From contig CAYQTE010000096.1 of assembly GCA_964420285.1 (NCBI GenBank), forward strand, positions 1 to 13,925: a stretch of 13,925 bases of DNA, given 5' to 3'. Within the stretch, counting starts at the first letter, position 1. Every line of letters begins with the position of its first letter. Made by a program: the position numbers and the translations under genes. Under the pieces are notes generated by a model. It was not told where the DNA came from. It did not search any database and worked only from the letters and a program-made list of their open reading frames with translations. This DNA comes from CAYQTE01 sp964420285. GTDB taxonomy: Bacteria; Planctomycetota; Phycisphaerae; Tepidisphaerales; Tepidisphaeraceae. Positions 1 to 7,590 of this stretch are shown here, piece after piece.

Positions 1-1880
1 TCGACCGCCGTCTTGGCGTTTCCGATGGCTACGCCGAAGCCCCAGCCGCCCTGGTAGTTGTCGATTTTGACCAGCAGGCGGTTGGGGCCGGCGATCAGGG
101 GGACGATCAGGCGGTCGGAATCGGGGCGGTAGGGGCGGCCGATTTCGTGGGTGTGAATCTGCCGGCCGTTGAGCCAGATACGGATGCCGTCGTCGCTGCC
201 GCAGCGCAGTTCGGCCTGTCTGGCCGTGGCGGAATGGAATTCGGCATAGGCATAGGCGACGGCCCATTCGACGGTCCCAATCGCATCGCCGAGATTTACC
301 AGGCCGTGGTCGTCGGCCTGGGCGGGCGTCCATGAGATTTGCTTCGTGCCGGCGGCGTATGTCGCGGTGCGGTCGATCGGGCCGTGGCCGCGCTTGGCCA
401 GGCCGCGCTCGAACTCTGTGGGGAAATCCAAACGCACCCGGCCGGGCGTGTCGCTGGGGAATGGGCCCAGCACCAGCCAGTCGCGGATGTATTCGGACAG
501 TCGGCGCGATTGATCGGCGCACCATTGTCGGCGCAGATCGGCCGGGTCCAGCGGGGGGAATTGGATTCCGCTGGTGGGAACCAGAGTTCGGGCGGGCAGC
601 GGGGGAAGCAAATCGCCGTGAGCGGCGATCAGTTCATCGCACATCTGCACGATATCGTCGAGTGGCAGCGTTGCGGCCGTCAGCGGGTCGAACATCACCG
701 CCTGATAAACGTGGTCGCGGCGATGTTCCAGGACGGCGCGGATAAACAATTCATGCTGTGACACGTGCGGCTGCACATAGGCGACCAACTGCGGCGGCAG
801 ATCGCCGACGTGCGTGAGGGCGACGCCGGTTCGATCGGCCATCGTCGGGCATTCGACAATCGCATCGGCCGGTAGATTGGAAATCGCGCCGCGGTTGGGG
901 AGATTTCCGTACACAACGGCCGGCTGTCCGGTCGCCAGCGAATGGATGATCGTGCTGCCGTATTCCGGGCTCTTGCGGACGGGGATCGGCTCGGGCGAAT
1001 GGCATTCGCTGGCGAGCCGATGAAACTCCTCGACGCCGCGATCGCAACGGCGGAGATATTCGTCGATGGGGACGGCGAATCGCTCGATAGTCCGCTGGCC
1101 GTGCGGGATGAAGAACGGGTTGTACTCGGCGTTATGCTCGGAGGATTCGGTGACGAAGTAGCCCAGCCGCTTGAGCAATTCAAATCGCACGCGATCGGAA
1201 TCATAGACGCCCGGATCATCCATGGCGGCAAAGAGGCGCGGATAGAGATCGACCCCGTCCTTTTCCAGTCGCAGATAAAATGCCATGTGGTTGATGCCGG
1301 CGCAGGTGAAGGCGACCTTGGCGGGGTCTTCGCCGATGCAGTGCATGAGATGCTGGAACGTTCCCTGCACACTGTGGCACAGGCCGACGGCCCGCACGCT
1401 GGTCGTGGCCGTTATCGTCCGCATGTTCATCGACATGGGATTGGAATAATTGATCAGCAGGGCGCGCGGGCAGAGGGATTCCATATCCCGGCCGATGTCG
1501 CGGAGCAGGTTGAAGGTGCGCAGGGCGCGAAAAAGCCCGCCGGGTCCGGTGGTGTCGGCGATGGTGAAATTCAGGCCGTATTTGCGCGGGATTTCAAAGT
1601 CGATGAGCGTTGCGTCGAACCCGCCGACCTGGGCCATGACGATGACCACGTCGGCCTCGGCCAGAGCGGCACTGCGGTCGAGCGTGGCGCGGATATCGGG
1701 TTTGGCCCCGCAACCGGCTGCGACCTTTCGTGCCAGTGCCGCGCCCACCTCCAGGCGACGGGCATCGACATCCATATACGTCAGCCGGGCGTCGTGAAAT
1801 TCGGGATAGGAGAGGATGTCCCCGGTGAGCGTCTTGCAGAAAACAACGCTGCCGGCGCCGATCATCGCGATCTTGATCAT
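1..1880 (-). CDS. melA: GH4 alpha-galactosidase (MelA-like) with C-terminal extra domain, 3' end cut by window
   Basis: NAD+- and metal-dependent glycosidase of family GH4, expected to hydrolyse alpha-galactosides such as melibiose in the cytoplasm by the redox mechanism of this family. Seen: N-terminal nucleotide-binding GAGS at residues 8-11, an IADTTGPGG segment around D109, the CHSVQGT motif with C168, and CAGINHMAF with N197 and H198. C168 and H198 match the known GH4 metal ligands. The order and wording of these motifs follow E. coli MelA closely up to an AAHGDLLP stretch near residue 425. E. coli MelA ends soon after this (about 450 aa), but here the frame stays open to the window edge (at least 626 residues). 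The extension has DWLVLGPFP at about 467-475 and GSDDGIRIWLNG at about 561-572, suggesting a beta-sandwich (PA14- or carbohydrate-binding-like) domain. The ATG is preceded by GAGGT, which overlaps the stop of the upstream amidohydrolase gene 8 bases away, so the two are probably cotranscribed. Confidence 0.9.
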   Translation of the reverse strand, partial: MIKIAMIGAGSVVFCKTLTGDILSYPEFHDARLTYMDVDARRLEVGAALARKVAAGCGAKPDIRATLDRSAALAEADVVIVMAQVGGFDATLIDFEIPRKYGLNFTIADTTGPGGLFRALRTFNLLRDIGRDMESLCPRALLINYSNPMSMNMRTITATTSVRAVGLCHSVQGTFQHLMHCIGEDPAKVAFTCAGINHMAFYLRLEKDGVDLYPRLFAAMDDPGVYDSDRVRFELLKRLGYFVTESSEHNAEYNPFFIPHGQRTIERFAVPIDEYLRRCDRGVEEFHRLASECHSPEPIPVRKSPEYGSTIIHSLATGQPAVVYGNLPNRGAISNLPADAIVECPTMADRTGVALTHVGDLPPQLVAYVQPHVSQHELFIRAVLEHRRDHVYQAVMFDPLTAATLPLDDIVQMCDELIAAHGDLLPPLPARTLVPTSGIQFPPLDPADLRRQWCADQSRRLSEYIRDWLVLGPFPSDTPGRVRLDFPTEFERGLAKRGHGPIDRTATYAAGTKQISWTPAQADDHGLVNLGDAIGTVEWAVAYAYAEFHSATARQAELRCGSDDGIRIWLNGRQIHTHEIGRPYRPDSDRLIVPLIAGPNRLLVKIDNYQGGWGFGVAIGNAKTAV

Positions 1881-1888
1881 GTCGGACC

Positions 1889-2953
1889 TCAGGCGACGCG
1901 GGCGACGGGGCGATCGATATCAAAACGCACGCCAACCCGGCCGAGCAGCTTGATGATGTTGTCGTGATAGAGTTTTTGGATGACGGCATCGGGCAGGGCC
2001 AGGCCGTGAATTTCGGGCTGGCGGTTCACGGGCAGATCGGGATCGTAAATGTTGGTCGGGCCGTTGTAGGCGGTTTCCCAGAGTTTGCGATGAGCCCAAT
2101 AGCGGCTGGCGAGGAAATCGAAACCGCGATCATCGCCGCTGACCTGGTCGGAGCCGAAGATGATGCGGTCCTGATTGCGAATGATGAAATCGCGGGCCTC
2201 GTCGCGCTGCTTGCTGATCTCGCGGACCATCCATCGCGTGGCACTGTTGTCCAGAACGAGATTGGGGAACCGGTCGAGAAATTCCTGCAACCGCGGCAGA
2301 TTTTCCGGATTGCCGCCCAGATGCGCGCCCAGCCAGGGGTGATCGCGATATTCTTCCAGGGCGTCGGCCCACAACCGGTAATGCAAATCGCGATCGCCGA
2401 ATTTGGCGGCGTCTTTGTATTTGTCGTTGTACCAGGTGTCGGGGTCGCCGACGTGGCTCATGAGGATCATGCCTCGATCGGCCGATTCGCGCATGATCCG
2501 CCGGATGGTTGGCGAATCCAGTCGCAGGCCGGTGCGGATCATCGTGCCCGGCGCCATGTGGAATTTGACGATCCTGCTGCCGAGGTTGTGGAAGGCTTCG
2601 ATGCGCCGAAGCCACTCCTCCTCATTGAAATTGGGGAACGCCGGCACGGCGATGAATTGCACGCGATCGCCCCAATCGCGCTGAATGCCGATGGCCTCCT
2701 CCAGCGGCGACATGGTGACAAAGGCGTCGATCCCGTAATGCCGCGCCGCCGCAAACCACCCCGGCGCATGCCGGGCCGCCAGCAGATGCGAATGGGCATC
2801 GATGACAATCCCGCGCACCTTCGGCCGGGGAATCGGCAGCCGGTAATTCAATCCCAGGCGGTTATATTCCCCCTCTTTCGCCGGCGCCAGCGCCGCCGAC
2901 GGCGGTGGAGGCGGAGGCGGTGACTGACCCTGTGCAGCGGCAAGTGTGCTCAT
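1889..2953 (-). CDS. Metal-dependent amidohydrolase (Amidohydro_2 / TIM-barrel type)
   Basis: Predicted metal-dependent hydrolase of the amidohydrolase superfamily with a TIM-barrel fold; the substrate cannot be told from sequence. Seen: the metal-binding HxH (DAHSHL, H54 and H56), further candidate ligands H132 (KFHMAP), H167 (MSHVGD) and H211 (GAHLGG), and a late Asp in FGSD (D269). These occur in the order expected for the PF04909-type family, which includes decarboxylases, lactonases and other hydrolases. Length (354 aa) is normal. The N-terminus before about residue 38 is low complexity, with seven consecutive prolines at 12-18 and no good signal peptide. An in-frame stop four codons upstream makes 2953 the earliest ATG, with a GGAG about 12 bases before it. 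The gene sits directly upstream of melA (8-base gap), hinting at a role in sugar or sugar-acid catabolism; this is inference only. Confidence 0.85.
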   Translation of the reverse strand: MSTLAAAQGQSPPPPPPPSAALAPAKEGEYNRLGLNYRLPIPRPKVRGIVIDAHSHLLAARHAPGWFAAARHYGIDAFVTMSPLEEAIGIQRDWGDRVQFIAVPAFPNFNEEEWLRRIEAFHNLGSRIVKFHMAPGTMIRTGLRLDSPTIRRIMRESADRGMILMSHVGDPDTWYNDKYKDAAKFGDRDLHYRLWADALEEYRDHPWLGAHLGGNPENLPRLQEFLDRFPNLVLDNSATRWMVREISKQRDEARDFIIRNQDRIIFGSDQVSGDDRGFDFLASRYWAHRKLWETAYNGPTNIYDPDLPVNRQPEIHGLALPDAVIQKLYHDNIIKLLGRVGVRFDIDRPVARVA

Positions 2954-3010
2954 AGCAATACGCTACTCCGCGCGATGGCGGATTTCCAATCGAGGGATCG
3001 CCGATCAGGA

Positions 3011-3198
3011 GGAAAAGCGAATAAACCGCAAAGCCGCGATGACGCAGAGGAAAGAAACACGCCAAGAGCGCTTTTGGCCGGATCGGAGTTCATCGTCGGT
3101 TGATGTTTCTCACGCATCAAATATCTGAATTTGCCGAGACGCTCTTTGCGTTGTGTTACCTTTGCGTCATCGCGTCTTTGCGGTTTATTTGTATTTCC
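3011..3198. repeat. Imperfect long inverted repeat (MITE/REP-like intergenic element)
   Basis: This fills most of the 287-base gap between uvrA and the amidohydrolase gene. The left arm (about 3011-3079) and right arm (about 3132-3198) are reverse complements with mismatches and small gaps. The best part is 3021-3050 against 3159-3188, 30 bases with only 2 mismatches, containing ATAAACCGCAAAG and GCGATGACGCA. Matching continues outward (GGAAA near both outer ends) and inward to GAGCG...GGC. The roughly 50-base centre holds a small hairpin, TTGATG (3100-3105) with CATCAA (3115-3120). No convincing ORF and no obvious target-site duplication. From memory, CCGCAAAGACGC-type repeats recur in many environmental bacterial genomes, so this is probably one copy of a dispersed family. 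It lies about 40 bases after the uvrA stop and could also act as a terminator or mRNA 3'-end hairpin. Confidence 0.75.
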
Positions 3199-3240
3199 GC
3201 ACCTTGCAAGCCAAGGTCAGCCGCAAGATCGTCGTTTGGT

Positions 3241-6180
3241 TCACGCAATCTTCTGGCTCTTTGCAATTGATCGTTCCTTTCGCGCGGCCGTCAGCTCGGC
3301 CAGCACCTCTGGATTCAATTTGTGGCGCAGAAATTGGCCGGTGAAGGAATCCGGGATGCCTGCGATCTCCTCCGGCGTGCCCGTCGCGATGACCCGGCCG
3401 CCGGCGTCGCCGCCTTCGGGGCCCATGTCGATAATCCAGTCGGCACACTTAATCACGTCCAGATTGTGCTCGATGACCAGGATCGTGTTGCCCATGCCGG
3501 CCAGTCTGTTGAGCACGTTCAACAGGTTCTGGATGTCCGCGAAATGCAAACCGGTTGTCGGTTCGTCAAGCACGTAGAGCGTGTGGCCGGTGGCGTTTTT
3601 GCCCAGTTCGCTGGCGAGTTTGACTCTCTGAGCTTCGCCGCCGGAAAGTTGGGTGCTGGGCTGGCCGAGTTGGACGTAGGTGAGGCCGACGTCGTTCAGG
3701 GCGCGGAGCATGGTGGTGATGCGTGAGAAATTCTCGAAGAAGCCAAGGGCCTCGTCGACGGTCATGGCCAGCACGTCGGCGATGCTCTTGCCGCGGTATT
3801 TGATCTGCAGCGTCTCGGCATTGTAACGCGAGCCGCGGCAGACTTCGCAATTCACGTACACATCCGGCAGGAAGTGCATCTCGATGCATTTGGTGCCCTG
3901 GCCCTGGCAGGCTTCGCACCGGCCGCCTTTGACGTTGAAGCTGTAGCGCCCGACCTCATAGCCGCGGATTTTGGATTCGCGCGTGGCGGCAAAGACGCGG
4001 CGGATATCGTCGAACACGCCGGTGTACGTGGCCGGATTGCTGCGCGGCGTGCGGCCGATGGGGCTCTGGTCGATCTCGATGACCTTATCGACTTTGGAAA
4101 GCCCGTTGACGGTCTTGTGCTCGCCGGCTTTCACTTTCGATCCGTACAGCCGGCGTTTGAGGGCGGGCAGGAGCGTCTGGTTGACCAGGGTCGATTTCCC
4201 TGATCCGCTGACGCCGGTCACGCAGACCAGGCCGCCCAGAGGAATGCGCACGTCGATGTTCTTGAGATTGTTGGCCCGGCAGCCGCGAAGCTCGAGTGCG
4301 TTCCGGTCGGGGTCCATCGGCCGGCGAACCGGAGGCGTTGGGATTGCGCACTGGCCGGTGAGGTATTTGACGGTGAGGGAATCGGTTTGTTCGAGCACCT
4401 CGGGCATGGGGCCGATGGCGACGACTTCCCCGCCGTGCGCGCCGGCGCCGGGTCCGATATCGATCAGATAATCGGCCGAGCGGATGCACTCCTCATCATG
4501 TTCGACGATGAGAACCGTATTGCCCAATTGCTGCAGACGGCGGAGGGTGCGGATGAGGCGGACATTATCGCGCTGGTGCAGGCCGATGGTTGGCTCGTCC
4601 AGGACGTAGCAGACGCCGACCAGTCCGCTGCCGACCTGCGTGGCCAGGCGTATGCGCTGGGCCTCGCCGCCGCTGAGCGTGGCGGTCTTGCGATCGAGGG
4701 TGAGATATCCCAGGCCGACGTCGATCATGAAGCCGAGGCGATTGACGATCTCGCGCACCAGCGGTTCGGCGACGAGTTTGCCTTCACTGGAGAGGCGGAG
4801 ATTCTCGAACACCCGCCGGGCCACTGTCACGGGCAGACGCGTGACGTCTGGAATTCCAAATCCCGGCAGCACGCCGGGCGATGTCAGGTCCGTTCCGTCC
4901 GGCAATTCCGTTTGCAGTCGAACCGCCAGTGCCTCCTTTCTCAAGCGGGTTCCCTTGCACAGCTTACACGGCTGTTCGGACATGTATTGATGCAGGCGCG
5001 TCTTGACGAATTCACTTTCGGTCGATCCGAACCGGCGAACCAGATGCGGCAGCACGCCTTCGAAGGTGACGCCGGTTCCGTTGTCGCCGCGGCGGTCGGT
5101 CCCATCCAACAGAATCTGCTGAATCTTCTTGGGCAATTCCCGGAATGGAGTTTCATAGGAGATGTCGAACGCCCGGCAGAAATCGCGGAGAACCCGGCTG
5201 TAGTAGATGTTCATCCGCCGGCCGCCGCCGCGCCAGGCTTCGATCGCACCGTGCTCCAGCGACAGCGAATCGTCCGGCACCACCAGATCTGTATCGAATT
5301 CGAACGTTGTGCCCAATCCATGGCAATCGGGACACGCTCCATGCGGGCTGTTGAAACTGAACAGCCGTGGTTCGAGTTCTTCCAGCGAAACCCACGGATG
5401 GACCGGGCAGGCGAACTTCTCGCTGTACATGTGATCGGTCCACTTATCGGCCTCGGCCTGCACCGCAATCACCACCAGCCCCTGGCTGAGGCGAAGCGCG
5501 GTTTCGACAGAATCGGCCAGTCGCGGGCGGGCCTCCGGCTTGAGCACGATGCGATCGACCACGGCCTCGATGTCATGCGCAAAGGTCTTCTTGAGGGCCG
5601 GCGGCTTTTTCGGGTCGAGGTCGATGACTTTGCCATCGACGCGGGCTCGGACGAAACCCTGCTTCTGCATGGCAATCAGAACATCGCGATGTTCGCCCTT
5701 TTGCCCGCGGATGAGGGGGGCGAGAACCATCAGTCGTGTTCCCTCGGGCATGGCGACGACGGCATCGACGATCTGCGTGGCGGACTGGCTGGCGATGGGC
5801 CGGCCGCATTCCCAGCAGTACGGCTTGCCGGCGCGGGCGAATAAGACGCGCAGGTAGTCGTAGATTTCGGTGGTTGTGGCGACCGTGGATCGCGGATTGC
5901 TTGAGGCGGAGCGTTGTTCGATGGCGATGGTGGGGGGGAGGCCCTCGATTTCGTCGATATCCGGCTTTTGAAGCTGTTCGAGGAACTGCCGGGCGTAGGC
6001 GGAGAGCGATTCGACGTATTTCCGCTGGCCTTCGGCATAGACGGTATCGAACGCCAGCGTCGATTTGCCGCTGCCGCTGATGCCGGTGATGACCACAAGC
6101 TGATCGCGCGGAATATCCACGGCGATGTTCTTGAGATTGTGCTCGCGCGCACCGCGAATTCGGATGACTTTCAGGCTCAT
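3241..6180 (-). CDS. uvrA: UvrABC excinuclease subunit A
   Basis: Damage-recognition ATPase of nucleotide excision repair; as a dimer it scans DNA and loads UvrB. Two ABC ATPase modules are visible. First: Walker A GISGSGKST at 33-41, LSGGE at 502-506, Walker B with VLDEPTIGLH at 526-535. Second: Walker A GVSGSGKST at 656-664, LSGGE at 845-849, VLDEPTTGLH at 869-878. The first zinc module has C258, H261, C283 and C286, so the second ligand position is His rather than the Cys of E. coli UvrA. The second has C755, C758, C778 and C781. Length is 979 aa against about 940 in E. coli. The excess is partly an insertion near 421-440 after the CKLCKGTRL segment and partly a basic C-terminal tail. No strong ribosome binding site precedes the ATG. 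It is transcribed divergently from the propeller gene starting at 6408. Identity is near certain. Confidence 0.98.
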   Translation of the reverse strand: MSLKVIRIRGAREHNLKNIAVDIPRDQLVVITGISGSGKSTLAFDTVYAEGQRKYVESLSAYARQFLEQLQKPDIDEIEGLPPTIAIEQRSASSNPRSTVATTTEIYDYLRVLFARAGKPYCWECGRPIASQSATQIVDAVVAMPEGTRLMVLAPLIRGQKGEHRDVLIAMQKQGFVRARVDGKVIDLDPKKPPALKKTFAHDIEAVVDRIVLKPEARPRLADSVETALRLSQGLVVIAVQAEADKWTDHMYSEKFACPVHPWVSLEELEPRLFSFNSPHGACPDCHGLGTTFEFDTDLVVPDDSLSLEHGAIEAWRGGGRRMNIYYSRVLRDFCRAFDISYETPFRELPKKIQQILLDGTDRRGDNGTGVTFEGVLPHLVRRFGSTESEFVKTRLHQYMSEQPCKLCKGTRLRKEALAVRLQTELPDGTDLTSPGVLPGFGIPDVTRLPVTVARRVFENLRLSSEGKLVAEPLVREIVNRLGFMIDVGLGYLTLDRKTATLSGGEAQRIRLATQVGSGLVGVCYVLDEPTIGLHQRDNVRLIRTLRRLQQLGNTVLIVEHDEECIRSADYLIDIGPGAGAHGGEVVAIGPMPEVLEQTDSLTVKYLTGQCAIPTPPVRRPMDPDRNALELRGCRANNLKNIDVRIPLGGLVCVTGVSGSGKSTLVNQTLLPALKRRLYGSKVKAGEHKTVNGLSKVDKVIEIDQSPIGRTPRSNPATYTGVFDDIRRVFAATRESKIRGYEVGRYSFNVKGGRCEACQGQGTKCIEMHFLPDVYVNCEVCRGSRYNAETLQIKYRGKSIADVLAMTVDEALGFFENFSRITTMLRALNDVGLTYVQLGQPSTQLSGGEAQRVKLASELGKNATGHTLYVLDEPTTGLHFADIQNLLNVLNRLAGMGNTILVIEHNLDVIKCADWIIDMGPEGGDAGGRVIATGTPEEIAGIPDSFTGQFLRHKLNPEVLAELTAARKERSIAKSQKIA

Positions 6181-6296
6181 GCGTGACCCGACGCTTTTCC
6201 CGCCCGCCGTTGGCCGACCTTTCCAAAAGCCCGCCGCCGGCGACGAAGAAACCCATCTTAGGAGGAAACTGCAAGCCGATCAAAAGCCGCGGAGGG

Positions 6297-6322
6297 TTGT
6301 ACAAGAACCGCAAAATTTGTAC
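6297..6322. promoter_or_regulatory. Paired TTGTAC motifs in the uvrA/propeller divergent gap
   Basis: The 227-base gap between uvrA and the divergent propeller gene contains TTGTAC at 6297-6302 and again at 6317-6322, 20 bases start to start. The first lies inside a perfect 8-base palindrome, TTGTACAA (6297-6304). Two sites about two helical turns apart in a divergent intergenic region could be a regulator-binding site for either gene. It does not match the LexA boxes of E. coli or Bacillus. Short motifs such as this can arise by chance, so confidence is low. Apart from this and the promoter at 6330-6360, I see nothing in the gap. Confidence 0.25.
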
Positions 6323-6329
6323 GCCGTCT

Positions 6330-6360
6330 TCATCAAATCGTCATGTTCGATGTATATAGA
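6330..6360 (+). promoter_or_regulatory. Putative activator-type promoter of the first propeller gene
   Basis: Seen: TCAT (6330-6333), 7 bases, TCATGTTC (6341-6348), 6 bases, TATAGA (6355-6360), then 47 bases to the ATG at 6408, with GGAGG (6396-6400) as ribosome binding site 7 bases before the start. The same arrangement with identical spacings occurs before the second propeller gene (7591-7621). TATAGA fits a -10 box, but no good -35 box is present. Instead there are TCAT half-sites 11 bp apart, the period typical of OmpR/PhoB-family direct repeats. The promoter assignment rests on this conservation and is inferred. Confidence 0.55.
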
Positions 6361-6407
6361 GGGTTGGCAGCGGTTGGACCAATTCACATTTTGGCGGAGG
6401 ATCGGCG

Positions 6408-7526
6408 ATGAAGAAGGCACTGGCATTGTTGGCGGTCGGGATCACATGCTTCGTGGGCCGAAGCTGGGCGCAGCCCGCGGCAGCGCCGGCAACTCAACCG
6501 TACAAGGTCGTGCAGCAGGCGGCGGTGGGGGGCACCGGCGGGTCCGACTACGTGTACGCCGACAGCGAAGGCCGGCGCCTTTATATTCCCCGCGGCACGC
6601 GCACAACGGTGTTTGATCTGGACACGCTGGCCAGTGTGGGCACGGTGACGCCGACGACCGGCTCGCATGGCGTGGCGGTCGATCCCAAGACGCATCACGG
6701 ATTCGTCAGCAGCAGCCCGATCGTCATGTTCGACACGCAGACCTTCGCCACGATCAAGACGATTGATCCGCAGGGCAGCAGCCCCGACGGCATCCTTTTT
6801 GAACCGCTGACCGAACGCGTGTATGTCCTGAGCCACCGCGTTCCCAATGTGGTGGTGATTGATGCCAAGGACGGTTCGGTGGTCAACACGATCAATCTGG
6901 ACGGGCAGCCGGAACAGGGCCAGAGCGACGGCGCCGGGCACGTCTACATCGACGTCGAAGACAAGAACAACGTCGCCGCTGTCGATGCCAATACGCTGAA
7001 GGTGACGGCCCATTACGATCTGGCCGGAAAGGGCGGCGGACCCGGCGGACTTGGCCTGGATGCCAAGAACCACATCCTGTTTGTCATGTGCCACACGCCG
7101 GCGACCTGCGTCATCATGGACGCCACCAATGGCAAGATCCTTGACACGCTTCCGATCGCGGCCGGCACCGACGGCGGCGGGTTCAATCCCAACACGATGG
7201 AAGCGTTCAGCTCCAACGGCAGCGGGCAGGGCGAACTGACCATCATCAAGGAAACCAGCCCGACGAGCTTCGTGGTTGAGCAGAGAGTCAAGACAGTTCC
7301 CGGCGCGCGGACCAGCACTGTCGATCTGAAGACCAACCGCATCCTGTTGATCGCGACCGTGGCGGGTGCCACAACGGCGCCGACCACGCAGGACGCGGCG
7401 GGTGCGGCCGCTCCGGCCGGCGGCCGTGGCGCCGCGGGCGGTGGGGCGGGCGGCGGCCGCGGTGCCGGTCGCGGTGGCCGTGGCGGTGGTGGCGGCGTGT
7501 TTACCATTATCGCGGTTGGCAAATAG
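6408..7526 (+). CDS. Secreted YVTN/YncE-type beta-propeller protein, copy 1
   Basis: Predicted exported beta-propeller; the molecular function is unknown. Seen: a Sec signal peptide (two Lys, hydrophobic core to about residue 17, cleavage likely after SWA at 21), an Ala/Pro linker, then repeated blade-like units with DYVYADSEGRRLYIPR, HGVAVDPKTHHGFV, PDGILFEP, NVVVIDAKDGSVVNTI, GHVYIDVEDKN and GGLGLDAKNHILFVM. This is the usual wording of YVTN/YncE propellers. The last blade is interrupted by a Thr/Ala-rich then Gly/Arg-rich stretch (about 338-363) before the closing strand FTIIAVGK. Propellers of this kind act as binding or scaffold proteins; no catalytic site can be named. The start is supported by GGAGG 7 bases upstream and by the matching start of the paralogue. 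Copy 2 follows after 142 bases, then a two-component system. Confidence 0.85.
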   Translation: MKKALALLAVGITCFVGRSWAQPAAAPATQPYKVVQQAAVGGTGGSDYVYADSEGRRLYIPRGTRTTVFDLDTLASVGTVTPTTGSHGVAVDPKTHHGFVSSSPIVMFDTQTFATIKTIDPQGSSPDGILFEPLTERVYVLSHRVPNVVVIDAKDGSVVNTINLDGQPEQGQSDGAGHVYIDVEDKNNVAAVDANTLKVTAHYDLAGKGGGPGGLGLDAKNHILFVMCHTPATCVIMDATNGKILDTLPIAAGTDGGGFNPNTMEAFSSNGSGQGELTIIKETSPTSFVVEQRVKTVPGARTSTVDLKTNRILLIATVAGATTAPTTQDAAGAAAPAGGRGAAGGGAGGGRGAGRGGRGGGGGVFTIIAVGK

Positions 7527-7550
7527 CGGCCCAGGGCCGAGATTGAGGCT

Positions 7551-7578
7551 GTTCGCGAGGCGGACATCGAGGGCGAAC
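7551..7578 (+). terminator. Weak hairpin after propeller copy 1
   Basis: GTTCGC (7551-7556) and GCGAAC (7573-7578) form a 6-bp stem with a 16-base loop, 24 bases after the stop of copy 1 and upstream of the copy 2 promoter. There is no T-run after it, so it is at best a weak terminator or an attenuating structure. Confidence 0.2.
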
Positions 7579-7590
7579 GCGGTCGGCGCA

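Noticed and set aside
695..1372. Minus-strand frame of 225 codons inside melA
   Set aside because: It is out of frame with the continuous melA reading frame, which I followed from 1880 to the window edge through conserved GH4 motifs; the other frame is Ser/Pro/Arg-rich without motifs.
942..2923. Plus-strand reading frames of 341 and 319 codons opposite melA and the amidohydrolase gene
   Set aside because: Both are antisense to genes with clear catalytic motifs, and neither translation shows recognisable domains or a convincing ribosome binding site.
3011..3198. CRISPR array or tRNA in the uvrA/amidohydrolase gap
   Set aside because: The repetition is one pair of inverted arms rather than regularly spaced direct repeats, and no cloverleaf or anticodon arm can be drawn.
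4387..5844. Long plus-strand reading frame (485 codons) opposite uvrA
   Set aside because: It lies entirely antisense to a highly conserved uvrA, has no family motifs, and its composition is that expected from a GC-rich complementary strand.
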